Origin: CAZSNH01 sp052388455
GTDB taxonomy: Bacteria > Pseudomonadota > Alphaproteobacteria > Rhizobiales > Hyphomicrobiaceae
NCBI GenBank assembly: GCA_052388455.1
Contig: JBQTIA010000031.1
Span: forward strand, 1-23,045
Reading direction: 5' to 3'
Length of the DNA stretch: 23,045 nucleotides
Both the position numbers and the translations under genes were made by a program. Positions within the stretch are counted from its first letter, which is position 1, and the number at the start of each line of letters is the position of its first letter. Positions 9,483 through 17,010 of this stretch are shown here, piece by piece. A model generated the notes under the pieces. That model saw only the letters and a program-made list of their open reading frames with translations, made no database searches and was not told the DNA's origin.

Positions 9483-9510
9483 AAGTCCGCGAAGTCTGAA
9501 GCGGACTTCG
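9483..9510. promoter_or_regulatory. Overlapping inverted repeats in the divergent gap, possible operator
   Basis: AAGTCCGC (9483-9490) is complementary to GCGGACTT (9501-9508), and an overlapping pair CGAAGTC/GACTTCG spans 9490-9510. They lie in the 303-base gap (9370-9672) between the divergent GINT1-like gene and the flippase operon, which must hold both promoters. I could not identify convincing -35/-10 pairs in the gap. A regulator site is a plausible but unproven reading. Confidence 0.3.
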
Positions 9511-9672
9511 AAATCATCACACTCGCGCCATACTGCCCGCACAGGGCAAACGCTACTGAGGTAAACATCCGGCTAACGATTTCGAACCTCCGGGCTCGCA
9601 ACCGCGAAAGAGACCGCCTAGAAGGGTGCCGGGTGACCGCTCGCGGTGCACCACCCGGTCAGCAGAGTGCCC

Positions 9673-11118
9673 ATGCTCATTCGACAGACGATCCTCTACA
9701 TCCCGGCCCAGGTCGTCGGTCCGCTGTTCCAGTTCGCCGCGGTGGTGGCGTGGACGCACTTCCTGCTGCCGCACGAACTCGGCGTGTTCGCGCTGGTGGC
9801 CGCCGCGCAGGAGCTGGCGCACGCCGCCGTCCTGTTCTGGTTCAGTCTCTACACCATGCGCTACTACGACAGCGCGGGCGGATCGGCGAACCGCACCAGC
9901 TATCTCGACACCGAGAGCGCCGTGCTGATCAGCGCCACGGTGATGACCGCGGTCGGCCTGCTGATCCTTCCGCTGATCGTCGAGGGCGCCTGGACGTGGC
10001 AGCTCGAGGCCGCAACGGTGTTCTATGCGGTGACGCGCGGCGCGGTTGCCCAGTATTCCGACCGGGCGCGTGCCGAGCACGATACGCTCACCTACTCCGT
10101 GCTGCAGATCTGCTGGCCGGTGCTCGGCCTCTTCCTCGGCGTGCTCTTTCTCTACACCTTCGAAGGTGGCACGGTTTCGGTGCTGCTCGGCTACGGCGTG
10201 GCGCAGGCGATTTCGATCGTGATCGCATTCTACCGGCTCGGCATCGGCCGGCATCCCGAGCGTGCCTCTACCGAAGCGGTCGGAAAGGCCCTCTCCTACG
10301 GCCTGCCCCTGGTCTTCGGCGCCATCCTGGTCTGGGTCGCGAACAACGGCATCCGCTTCGTCGTCGAGCACGAGGCCGGGGCGGCCGCAGTGGGACTGCT
10401 GACCGTCGGCTGGGGTCTCGGAATGCGCGCCACGTCGTTCGCATCCATGCTGACCACGGCGGCGGCGTTCCCGGTCGCCATGAAGCGGGCGCGCGACGAC
10501 GGCATGGACGAAGGCCAGTCGCAGCTCGTCCGCAACGGCGTGCTGCTGCTCGCCGCCCTGGCGCCGATCGCGGTCGGGCTGTGGACCATCTCCGAGCCGC
10601 TGGTCGAGCTGATCGTCGCCGCCGACTATCACGACACGACCATCGCCATCCTGCCGCTCGCCGTGGCGGCCGGGGCCGTGCGCTCGGTCCGCATCCATTT
10701 CGGCGAGCAGGTGTTCATGCTGCGCGAAGCCTCCATGGTGCCGCTGGTCAACGACATCGTGGATGCGGTGGCCTCGATCGCGGGCAGCTATGCCGGACTG
10801 ATGTACGCCGGCCTTCCCGGCGCGGTTGCCGGCTGCGTTGCGGCCGCCCTTCTCAGCCTGATCGTGACGCTGGTGTGGGGCTGGTGGAGCTATCGTTTCA
10901 CCTTTCCGGCGGATGCCTTCCTGCGCATTTCGGCGGCCGTGGTGGCCATGGCCTTCGCCGTCAAGATGCTGCCGGTCGAGGCGACGTCACTCGGCGTTGC
11001 GATGGCGGTCTGCACCGGCGCCTTCGTTTACACGTTGACACTGGCGCTGCTCTACCCGGAAGGGCGGGCAAAAATGGCCTCCCTGGCGCGGGGCGTGGGG
11101 CGGCGCATCTCGCTGTAA
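9673..11118 (+). CDS. Wzx-type polysaccharide flippase (MOP superfamily)
   Basis: A 481-residue inner-membrane protein with about 12-14 hydrophobic segments along its whole length. It starts MLIRQTILYIPAQVVGPLFQ, the usual beginning of oligosaccharide flippases, with a short charged loop RYYDSAGGSANRTS after the second or third helix. Such proteins move undecaprenyl-diphosphate-linked repeat units from the cytoplasmic to the periplasmic face. The ATG at 9673 is preferred to an upstream in-frame GTG (nine residues longer) because the hydrophobic start fits it; no strong ribosome binding site is seen for either. The next gene follows after 15 bases, so the two form an operon. The family call is from topology and weak motifs; substrate is unknown. 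Confidence 0.85.
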   Translation: MLIRQTILYIPAQVVGPLFQFAAVVAWTHFLLPHELGVFALVAAAQELAHAAVLFWFSLYTMRYYDSAGGSANRTSYLDTESAVLISATVMTAVGLLILPLIVEGAWTWQLEAATVFYAVTRGAVAQYSDRARAEHDTLTYSVLQICWPVLGLFLGVLFLYTFEGGTVSVLLGYGVAQAISIVIAFYRLGIGRHPERASTEAVGKALSYGLPLVFGAILVWVANNGIRFVVEHEAGAAAVGLLTVGWGLGMRATSFASMLTTAAAFPVAMKRARDDGMDEGQSQLVRNGVLLLAALAPIAVGLWTISEPLVELIVAADYHDTTIAILPLAVAAGAVRSVRIHFGEQVFMLREASMVPLVNDIVDAVASIAGSYAGLMYAGLPGAVAGCVAAALLSLIVTLVWGWWSYRFTFPADAFLRISAAVVAMAFAVKMLPVEATSLGVAMAVCTGAFVYTLTLALLYPEGRAKMASLARGVGRRISL

Positions 11119-11133
11119 AGAGGTTTGGCCGAT

Positions 11134-12510
11134 ATGATGGCAGGCAACGGCGGCACGGCCGCGGTTTCGGGCTCGACGGCGGCGACACGGATGTCCAGCG
11201 GTCCGATCCTTGCGAACTCCAGCGACAGTCCTGCCCAGCGTCCGGACCGCGACATGACCGAAGCTCCGCCCGTCCACCGTCTCTCCGTCATCCACTCGTT
11301 CGATCCGCGCGGGGCCAAGGTCGGCGGCCTGGAGACGTTCATCCGCGACATGATCGCCTTCACGCCGGCCGACTTCTCCTTCCTGATGATCGGCGTCGAT
11401 GCGATCGGTGATCTGGAGATCGGCAAGGTCCACCCTATCGAATTTCGCGGGCGCCGAATCGACTTCCTTCCGGTGCTGCGCTTTCCCGACGCCGCCGCGC
11501 GAGAAGCGGCGAAGAGCCTGCGCCAGTCGATCAATTTCCAGTTCATGCAGGGGCTGATGGCCAACCTCGCGACCGTGCGTCGCGAGTTGAAGCGGGTGCC
11601 GACCAGCGCCGATCTGCAGCGCGTCGAATTCGCCGGGCTGGTTCGGATGCTCGGCCTGCCGTTCGTGCAGATGCTGCACGGCGAAGGCGCACCGAAGCTC
11701 AACATGGACTCCCTGCTCAAGAGCTACCGCTACGTTCATAATCTCAACGAGCGCGTGGCGATCATGGCCTGCGACCGGTTCCTCTGCGTCAATCCGATCA
11801 TCACCGAGCGCATCCGCGGACTTTATCCGCGCCACGCCCACAAGATCGACACGCTGTCGACGTGGGTCGACACGCGGACCTTCGCCGAGCGGCCGTTCCC
11901 CGCCGACGAGGGGATGCGGATCGCCTTCGCCGGCCGGCTCGATCTCTTCAAGTCGCCGCCGCTGATGTTCAAGACCATCGACCGGCTGCGGGCAAAACTC
12001 GGATCCGGCGTCGAGTTCCACTACATGGGCACCAGCGATCCGCGACGCTTCGAGGAATTCAAGCTGATCGAGGATTGCTCGGTGCTGCACGGCTTCAAGA
12101 CGGCCGAGGGTGTCGCGGCCGTGCTCGCCGGCGTACACGCTTCGATCCTCACCTCCGAGTTCGAGGGCATGCCGTTCTCGGTTCTGGAGTCGCTGGCCGT
12201 CGGCCGTCCGGTCGGGGCCATCCACCTGCCGCAGCTCGAATGCGTGGTGCGAAACGGCGAAAGCGGCGCGCTCGTCGCCCGCTCGGAGAGCGAGGACGAC
12301 ATGGCGAGCCGGCTCGCGGATGCCTTCGCCGAATTGCGCGCCGCCATGCGCGACGGCCGCCTCACACCGTCCGGTGTCGCCGCCGCCGTTCGCGATTTCA
12401 CGCCCGAGCGCCAGCTCGCCCGCTGCTTCGACAACCACCGCGAGATCCAGCGCGCGCACTATGGCACCGCCACCTTCGATCCGCGCTCCGCCGCCGCCGT
12501 CGGCGAGTAG
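11134..12510 (+). CDS. Glycosyltransferase family 4 protein
   Basis: A 458-residue cytoplasmic GT-B fold, retaining glycosyltransferase. After about 45 disordered residues the N-terminal domain begins HRLSVIHSFDPRGAKVGGLE, with the glycine-rich acceptor-side loop. The C-terminal nucleotide-sugar domain begins MRIAFAGRLDLFKSP and carries the GT4 signature E344-(x7)-E352 in EFEGMPFSVLESLA. The ATG at 11134 has AGAGG ten bases upstream; an in-frame TTG at 11125 sits too close to it. It lies 15 bases after the flippase gene and ends 15 bases from the converging GH10 gene. It probably adds one sugar to the lipid-linked repeat unit; donor and acceptor cannot be told from sequence. Confidence 0.88.
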   Translation: MMAGNGGTAAVSGSTAATRMSSGPILANSSDSPAQRPDRDMTEAPPVHRLSVIHSFDPRGAKVGGLETFIRDMIAFTPADFSFLMIGVDAIGDLEIGKVHPIEFRGRRIDFLPVLRFPDAAAREAAKSLRQSINFQFMQGLMANLATVRRELKRVPTSADLQRVEFAGLVRMLGLPFVQMLHGEGAPKLNMDSLLKSYRYVHNLNERVAIMACDRFLCVNPIITERIRGLYPRHAHKIDTLSTWVDTRTFAERPFPADEGMRIAFAGRLDLFKSPPLMFKTIDRLRAKLGSGVEFHYMGTSDPRRFEEFKLIEDCSVLHGFKTAEGVAAVLAGVHASILTSEFEGMPFSVLESLAVGRPVGAIHLPQLECVVRNGESGALVARSESEDDMASRLADAFAELRAAMRDGRLTPSGVAAAVRDFTPERQLARCFDNHREIQRAHYGTATFDPRSAAAVGE

Positions 12511-12525
12511 GCCATCGTTCCTGGT

Positions 12526-13611
12526 CTACCGCGCGGGAGCGGCGGCGAAGGCTTCGGCCATCGCGTACCACGCGGGCTTGCGGCGGAACTTGGAGTCGTA
12601 AGGGAGGGGGCGCGGCAGCCGCCGGCTCTTCTTGGCCAGCGCGGCGCCATAGAGCCAGCTCGTGTGGTCGGCGAGCTGCCAGTTGACCACCGTCGTCACC
12701 GCTTTGACCTTCAGCACCGCATCGAGAAAGCCGCGGTACATATTCGCCACCGCCTTGTCGCGCTTGGCGATGTCGGCGTCGAACGCCTCGTCGTTGACGT
12801 CGAGCTCGGTGATGTGAACCTCGAGGCCGAGCGCGGCCAGCTCTTCGAGCCAGGCGGCGAAGCGCGGAAAATCATAAGGTCGCGACGAGACCAGATGGCT
12901 TTCGAGGCCGACGGCGTCGAGCGGCACGCCGGCGTCGAGCAGCCGGCGCACCAGCGCCATGAAGCTCTCGCGGAAGGTGCGGCTGTTCTCGTCGTCGGCC
13001 TCCGTCTGGGCCTCGTTCAGCACCAGCCGCGCCGTCTTGTCGAGCTTGCGCGTCAGGCGGAAGCTGCGCGCGATGTAGTCCTCGCCGAAGGCATTTCGGA
13101 ACACGCCTGTGCGGAGATTGCCCGGCAAGTGGTCCCAGGGGCCGATCGGCTCGTTGACGACATCCCAGTGGCGCACCCGCCCGCCGTAGCGCTCCAGAAT
13201 CGTCTCGATATGGGCTTCGAGCAGGTGCGCGGCCTCGCCCGGTCCCAGCCGGTTGATCCAGTCCGGCAGCCCGTCGTGCCAGATCAGGGTGTGACCGCGG
13301 ACAGGAAGGCCATTCTCTTCCGCGAAGCTCATGAAGCGGTCGGCGGGAGCGAACTCTATGACGTCGGCCGTCGGCCGGAAGGAGTGCATCTTGAATTCCA
13401 GCTCGCTGGTCAGGATGCGGCACTCCCGCCTGTACATGGCGGCGTAATCGGACCCGTAGGGCTGATCCAGCTCGTGCGAGGCGAACGAGGCTCCGTAGAG
13501 CAGGCCCTTGGCGGCGGCCAGCGCGCCGAGCGTCTCTTCCGCCGCGAGTGCCGGCAGCAGCGGCTCCGCGACCACGGCGCCCGCGGCCAGCAGGGCCTGA
13601 CGGCGCGTCAA
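12526..13611 (-). CDS. Tat-exported GH10 glycanase (endo-1,4-beta-xylanase family)
   Basis: A 361-residue retaining glycoside hydrolase of family GH10. The N-terminus MTRRQALLAAGAVVAEPLLP is a twin-arginine signal ending near ALAAEE. The (beta/alpha)8 barrel shows GHTLIWHDGLPDW, the acid/base glutamate E154 in WDVVNEP, the nucleophile E269 in ITELDV, and WQLADHTSWL near the end. The TTG start is chosen because it places the twin arginines at residues 3-4. A longer reading from ATG at 13773 adds 54 residues whose codons are noticeably more A/T-ending than the body of the gene; neither start has a clear ribosome binding site. It is the last gene of the co-polymerase operon. GH10 enzymes usually cut xylan, but here a role in trimming or releasing the cell's own polysaccharide is inferred. 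Confidence 0.88.
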   Translation of the reverse strand: MTRRQALLAAGAVVAEPLLPALAAEETLGALAAAKGLLYGASFASHELDQPYGSDYAAMYRRECRILTSELEFKMHSFRPTADVIEFAPADRFMSFAEENGLPVRGHTLIWHDGLPDWINRLGPGEAAHLLEAHIETILERYGGRVRHWDVVNEPIGPWDHLPGNLRTGVFRNAFGEDYIARSFRLTRKLDKTARLVLNEAQTEADDENSRTFRESFMALVRRLLDAGVPLDAVGLESHLVSSRPYDFPRFAAWLEELAALGLEVHITELDVNDEAFDADIAKRDKAVANMYRGFLDAVLKVKAVTTVVNWQLADHTSWLYGAALAKKSRRLPRPLPYDSKFRRKPAWYAMAEAFAAAPAR

Positions 13612-13612
13612 T

Positions 13613-13654
13613 GATACCGTCGAGCAGAAGTTCTGACTTCCGCTCGACGGTATC
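13613..13654 (-). promoter_or_regulatory. 18-bp perfect RNA stem immediately upstream of the GH10 start
   Basis: Arms 13613-13630 and 13637-13654 (loop of six bases) are complementary with one exception. In minus-strand RNA that pair (13626/13641) is a U-G wobble, so the stem is fully paired; in plus-strand RNA it is an A-C mismatch. The stem ends one base before the TTG codon and lies in the 165 bases between the double-GT4 stop and the GH10 start. No U-run follows. It could be a processing site, a translation-blocking stem or an operator. Confidence 0.5.
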
Positions 13655-13776
13655 GGCACGCGGGGTTGGCGGGGCGGCCGCGCGCCAAGAAAAGCAAATA
13701 CCGGCGCGCCGACCGTCAAACCACGAGTCAACACTTCGGCGGGCCGGCATGTGAGGTGAGGGACGCGGCGCATCGC

Positions 13777-15957
13777 TCAGGCCGTGTGCGGCGCGACCGC
13801 GCCGAGAGATTGATCGAGCGGGAGGGCGAATAGTCCCTTGGCGCGGGCCGCGTCGGCTTCGGCCTGGGTGTTCCATCGCTGCACGTTGGCAAGCGCGGCC
13901 GTCGCGCGGTCGGCACGCCAGCCCGGCACTTTAAGGGCGGCCGCGATGGCGCGCGCCGCCGCTTGCTGCTCGGACGGGTCGACAAAAAGGCCCGACGCGC
14001 CGAGCACCTCGCGAAACACCACGCTGTCGGGCGCGACGACCGGCAGTCCGGCGAACTGCGCTTCGAGCAGCGGCAGGCCGAGCCCCTCGTCGTGCGAGGT
14101 GCAGAGATAGAGATCGGCGCTCTCGATCACCGCCTTCGCGTCAGTAAGCGACAAGTATCCGTGCAGCGTCACGCCGGGCGTTCCGGCGAGGCGCCGCGCA
14201 GCGTCGCCCCAGCCCTCCCGGCCGATGATGTGCAATTCCGACGCTGCGAAACCGACCTGCTGCAGCTCGCTCCGGATCGCGAGGGCGGCCGCGTAGTTCT
14301 TTCGCGGCTCGATGGTGCCGACCATGACGATCCGCAGCGGCTGCGGCGTTTCGAGACGCGCGGCGCGGCCATCGGCGGAAAGCGCGAACACGTTGCGGAC
14401 CTGCGGGCGGTAGAGTGCGACGGATGCGTCCGGCGCGGCGACCTCCAGAAGCTCGGCGCGCGTCTTCTCGGAGTTGGTGAGAAAGAACTTGAGCCGGCGG
14501 ACGGCCAGCCGGAACGGAAGCGCCATGTAAGCCCGCGCCTTGCGGCTCAGGTCATGCGGGCGGGTCATCAGGAAAAGGTCGTGCACATAGAGCACGACGC
14601 GCCGGCGGCAGAGGGTCAACAGCGGCGACGGCGGGAAACCGGGAAACGCGAAGACCGCGTTGGGATTGAGGAGGGCGAGCAGCGGGATCAGGAGCTGCTG
14701 CTTGGCGATCATCGACAGTGTGCCCGCCGAACGGATCGGCCGCACCTCGGCGCCGCGGAACGACTGCTTCTCGAACTGCTCGATGGAGATGCGTTCAAGC
14801 CCGGTGACGTGACGACCGAGGTGGGTGAGATCGAGATAGACGCGGGCGACAGGCGCGGCGGGCCGCATCACCTCGTCGATCAGCACCTCGTAAGCCGGCA
14901 CGCGGGCGTCGATCGAAAACTCCAGCGCGCGAGCCCGGCGCGGAACAGGGTCGCCGGGATCGTCGAGCGCCTGGGCCATCGCCGTCGCCAGCGCAGCCTC
15001 GTCGCCGATGGGAACAAGCGTACCGTGCCGGCCGCCGTCGAGAACCTCCTTCGGTCCGACCGCCGCCGTGGCGATCACCGGCAGCCCATGCGCGAGCGCC
15101 TCGACGACGACGTTGCCGAACTGCTCGGAACGGGACGACATCACGAAGCATTTGGCTCTAGCGTAATGCGCCCACGGCTCGGCGGCGTAGCCCGGCATCA
15201 AAACGTGGTTCTCGAGTCCGAGCCGTCGCACCTCCGCTTCGAGGCGTTCGCGCTCGGGGCCCTTGCCGAGGATCACCAGACGGGCGCGCGGGCGGTCGAG
15301 CCGCGCGAAAGCCCTGAGCAGGGTCGGATAGTCCTTTTCCGGCACCAGCCGTCCGGCGGCGAGCACGACATCTTCGCGCGCCCTGAGTTTGGCGGCCGTG
15401 GGAAGTGCCGTTGCGGCCGGGAAAGCAACGGGATTGTGCAGCGTGCGCTGGCGGTAGGTCGCGGCGCCCCAGCGGCTGGCCAGCGCCTGCCCGAGTCCGT
15501 TCGACACCGCGACGGTGCGGTCGGCCATGCGGCTGAGGATCGGCAGTCCGTGATAGGTCAGCCACGACAGCCATCCCGAGCGCCATTCCTCGAAGCCGTG
15601 AAAGCTGATGATCGTTTTCGTCGGCGCGCGGGCAAGCAGCCGCGCCACCAGCAGCTTCAGGTTCGAGCCGCCGACGGCGGACAGAGCCACGTCGGGTTTC
15701 TCCCGCCGCAGCAGATCCGCGAGACGGCGCACGGCTGTGATGTGCGATGTGCCGAGCGTCACTACGGGAATGCCGGGGTCGAGATGGCTGCGGTTGTCCG
15801 CCGCCTCGAAGTCCTGCGCGAACGTCACCCGGTAGCCGCGCGCGTGCAAGGCGCTGGCCAGCGAGGCCCACAGCCGCTCGCCCCCGCCGTCGACGAGGCC
15901 GTGAGTGTACAGCAGCAGCTTCGGGCGGTGATGGGCCTTGGCCTCGCGCTCGGTCAT
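13777..15957 (-). CDS. Fused double GT4 glycosyltransferase
   Basis: A 726-residue protein holding two complete GT-B glycosyltransferases in tandem. Domain 1 (about 13-365) starts KLLLYTHGLVDGGGERLWAS, has the donor-site block LAAGRLVPEKDYPTLLRAFA and the GT4 pair E278/E286 in SEQFGNVVVEAL. Domain 2 (about 371-715) starts ARVYLDLTHLGRHVTGLERI, as free-standing GT4 enzymes do, has VMVGTIEPRKNY and the pair E624/E632 in DEGLGLPLLEAQ. No stop separates them. The ATG at 15957 has GGAGG eight bases upstream; an earlier ATG at 15978 overlaps the stop of the GT26 gene in an ATGA, so coupled translation is likely. It ends 165 bases before the GH10 start. The fusion suggests two successive sugar additions by one polypeptide; sugars are unknown. 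Confidence 0.88.
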   Translation of the reverse strand: MTEREAKAHHRPKLLLYTHGLVDGGGERLWASLASALHARGYRVTFAQDFEAADNRSHLDPGIPVVTLGTSHITAVRRLADLLRREKPDVALSAVGGSNLKLLVARLLARAPTKTIISFHGFEEWRSGWLSWLTYHGLPILSRMADRTVAVSNGLGQALASRWGAATYRQRTLHNPVAFPAATALPTAAKLRAREDVVLAAGRLVPEKDYPTLLRAFARLDRPRARLVILGKGPERERLEAEVRRLGLENHVLMPGYAAEPWAHYARAKCFVMSSRSEQFGNVVVEALAHGLPVIATAAVGPKEVLDGGRHGTLVPIGDEAALATAMAQALDDPGDPVPRRARALEFSIDARVPAYEVLIDEVMRPAAPVARVYLDLTHLGRHVTGLERISIEQFEKQSFRGAEVRPIRSAGTLSMIAKQQLLIPLLALLNPNAVFAFPGFPPSPLLTLCRRRVVLYVHDLFLMTRPHDLSRKARAYMALPFRLAVRRLKFFLTNSEKTRAELLEVAAPDASVALYRPQVRNVFALSADGRAARLETPQPLRIVMVGTIEPRKNYAAALAIRSELQQVGFAASELHIIGREGWGDAARRLAGTPGVTLHGYLSLTDAKAVIESADLYLCTSHDEGLGLPLLEAQFAGLPVVAPDSVVFREVLGASGLFVDPSEQQAAARAIAAALKVPGWRADRATAALANVQRWNTQAEADAARAKGLFALPLDQSLGAVAPHTA

Positions 15958-15974
15958 TCCGCGAACCTCCGCCG

Positions 15975-16916
15975 TCATGTCCGATGCGTCGGCAGATAGA
16001 CCTTCAGCGGGGCCAGCAGCACGATGTCGGCGAGCACCACCGCGCAGCGCACGTAGCGGGTTGCGAGACGGCGCGGGCTGGTCACCAGCCGCCACAGCCA
16101 TTCCAGACCGTTGGAGCGCAGCATCCGCGGCGCGCGGATCTGGGCGCCGGCGAGGAAGTCGAGCGCCGCGCCGATGCACACGAATCCGACCTTGACGCCC
16201 TTTTCGACGGCGCGGGCGGCGAACACCTCCTGCTTGGGCGCGCCGAGGGCGACGAAGCAGAGCTTGGCGCCGGAGGCCGCGATGCGCTCCAGCGCGGCAT
16301 CGGCCTCGGGGCCTTCGGGGTCGAAGTCGCGACCGGGCGAGGCGCTGCCCGCGATGTCGAGAGCGAAGTCCGTTCGTTCGGCCAGCTCGCGGCCCGCCCG
16401 TGCGAGCACCTCCGGGCTGGTGCCGAAGAGATAGACGCTCAGCCCCTTGGCCGCGGCGGCGGCGCTGAGCGGCTCGACGAGATCGGCGCCGGTCGTGCGC
16501 ATGATCGTCGTGTCCTGCCAGCGGGCGAGGCGGGCGACGGGGGCGCCATCGGCGGTGATGTAGCGGGCGATCCGGTAGGCGTGGCGGAAGCGGGGCTCGC
16601 GCCTGAGCTTGACCAGATGATCGAGGTTGAGTGTGAACACCGCGAACCCCTCGCCGCTGCCCGCCGCGGCGATCACCTCGCCGACCGTCTGGGCCTCGTC
16701 GGCGAGCGTGATCGGCCAGCCGTCGATGGTGGCGAGCGGTGCAAGGCCGGTTCGCCGGCCGGCGTCGGGATCGATGCGTGGGGCTCGGGTCGTCGACATG
16801 GACATGGGAGACACGGGAGACATGGAACCGATACGCTCTGTCGTCGCGGAGTTGGTCATCGCGGTCTTGCCAACAAGTCGGGCGGCAAGTCGGGCGGCAA
16901 GGGGGGTAACGGACAT
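15975..16916 (-). CDS. WecG/TagA/CpsF family glycosyltransferase (GT26)
   Basis: A 313-residue inverting glycosyltransferase of family GT26, whose known members add N-acetylmannosamine-type or other sugars to undecaprenyl-diphosphate-linked acceptors at the membrane. Motifs are TLNLDHLVKL (about 95), ITADGAPVARLAR, RTTGADLVEPL, VYLFGTSPEVLARAGREL, CFVALGAPKQEVFAAR and GAALDFLAGAQIRAPRM followed by GLEWLWRL. The basic C-terminal tail (RRLATRYVRCAVVLADIVLL) resembles the membrane-associating appendage of TagA. The first ~60 residues are low complexity; a 12-bp tandem duplication near the 5' end gives LAARLAAR. Start at 16916 is supported by GAGAGA about eight bases upstream, but starts further in are possible. 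It follows the co-polymerase gene by 94 bases and overlaps or nearly touches the double-GT4 gene. Confidence 0.9.
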   Translation of the reverse strand: MSVTPLAARLAARLVGKTAMTNSATTERIGSMSPVSPMSMSTTRAPRIDPDAGRRTGLAPLATIDGWPITLADEAQTVGEVIAAAGSGEGFAVFTLNLDHLVKLRREPRFRHAYRIARYITADGAPVARLARWQDTTIMRTTGADLVEPLSAAAAAKGLSVYLFGTSPEVLARAGRELAERTDFALDIAGSASPGRDFDPEGPEADAALERIAASGAKLCFVALGAPKQEVFAARAVEKGVKVGFVCIGAALDFLAGAQIRAPRMLRSNGLEWLWRLVTSPRRLATRYVRCAVVLADIVLLAPLKVYLPTHRT

Positions 16917-17010
16917 GCGGCATTCTCTCGAGGCCGCCGGCGTGACGCACCGGCACGTATAGCGCTTTGGAGCGGCGGGCGCATCCCCCCGCGCGAGGCG
17001 GCGGAGGCGG

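Noticed and set aside
9553..12459. Minus-strand open frames opposite the flippase and GT4 genes (381 and 490 codons)
   Set aside because: Shadows of the real plus-strand genes, with no recognisable domain and low-complexity composition.
14860..14880. Internal ATG (residue 364 of the double GT4) as start of a separate second glycosyltransferase gene
   Set aside because: There is no stop codon between the halves and the nearest purine-rich stretch is too close to the ATG to act as a ribosome binding site.
13963..15999. Plus-strand open frame of 678 codons opposite the double GT4 gene
   Set aside because: Antisense shadow; composition is typical of reverse-strand reading of GC-rich genes and no motif is present.
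15979..16956. In-frame N-terminal extension of the double GT4 gene up to 16956
   Set aside because: The extra ~330 residues are an out-of-frame reading of the GT26 gene, Arg-rich and low complexity; a strong ribosome binding site supports the start at 15957.
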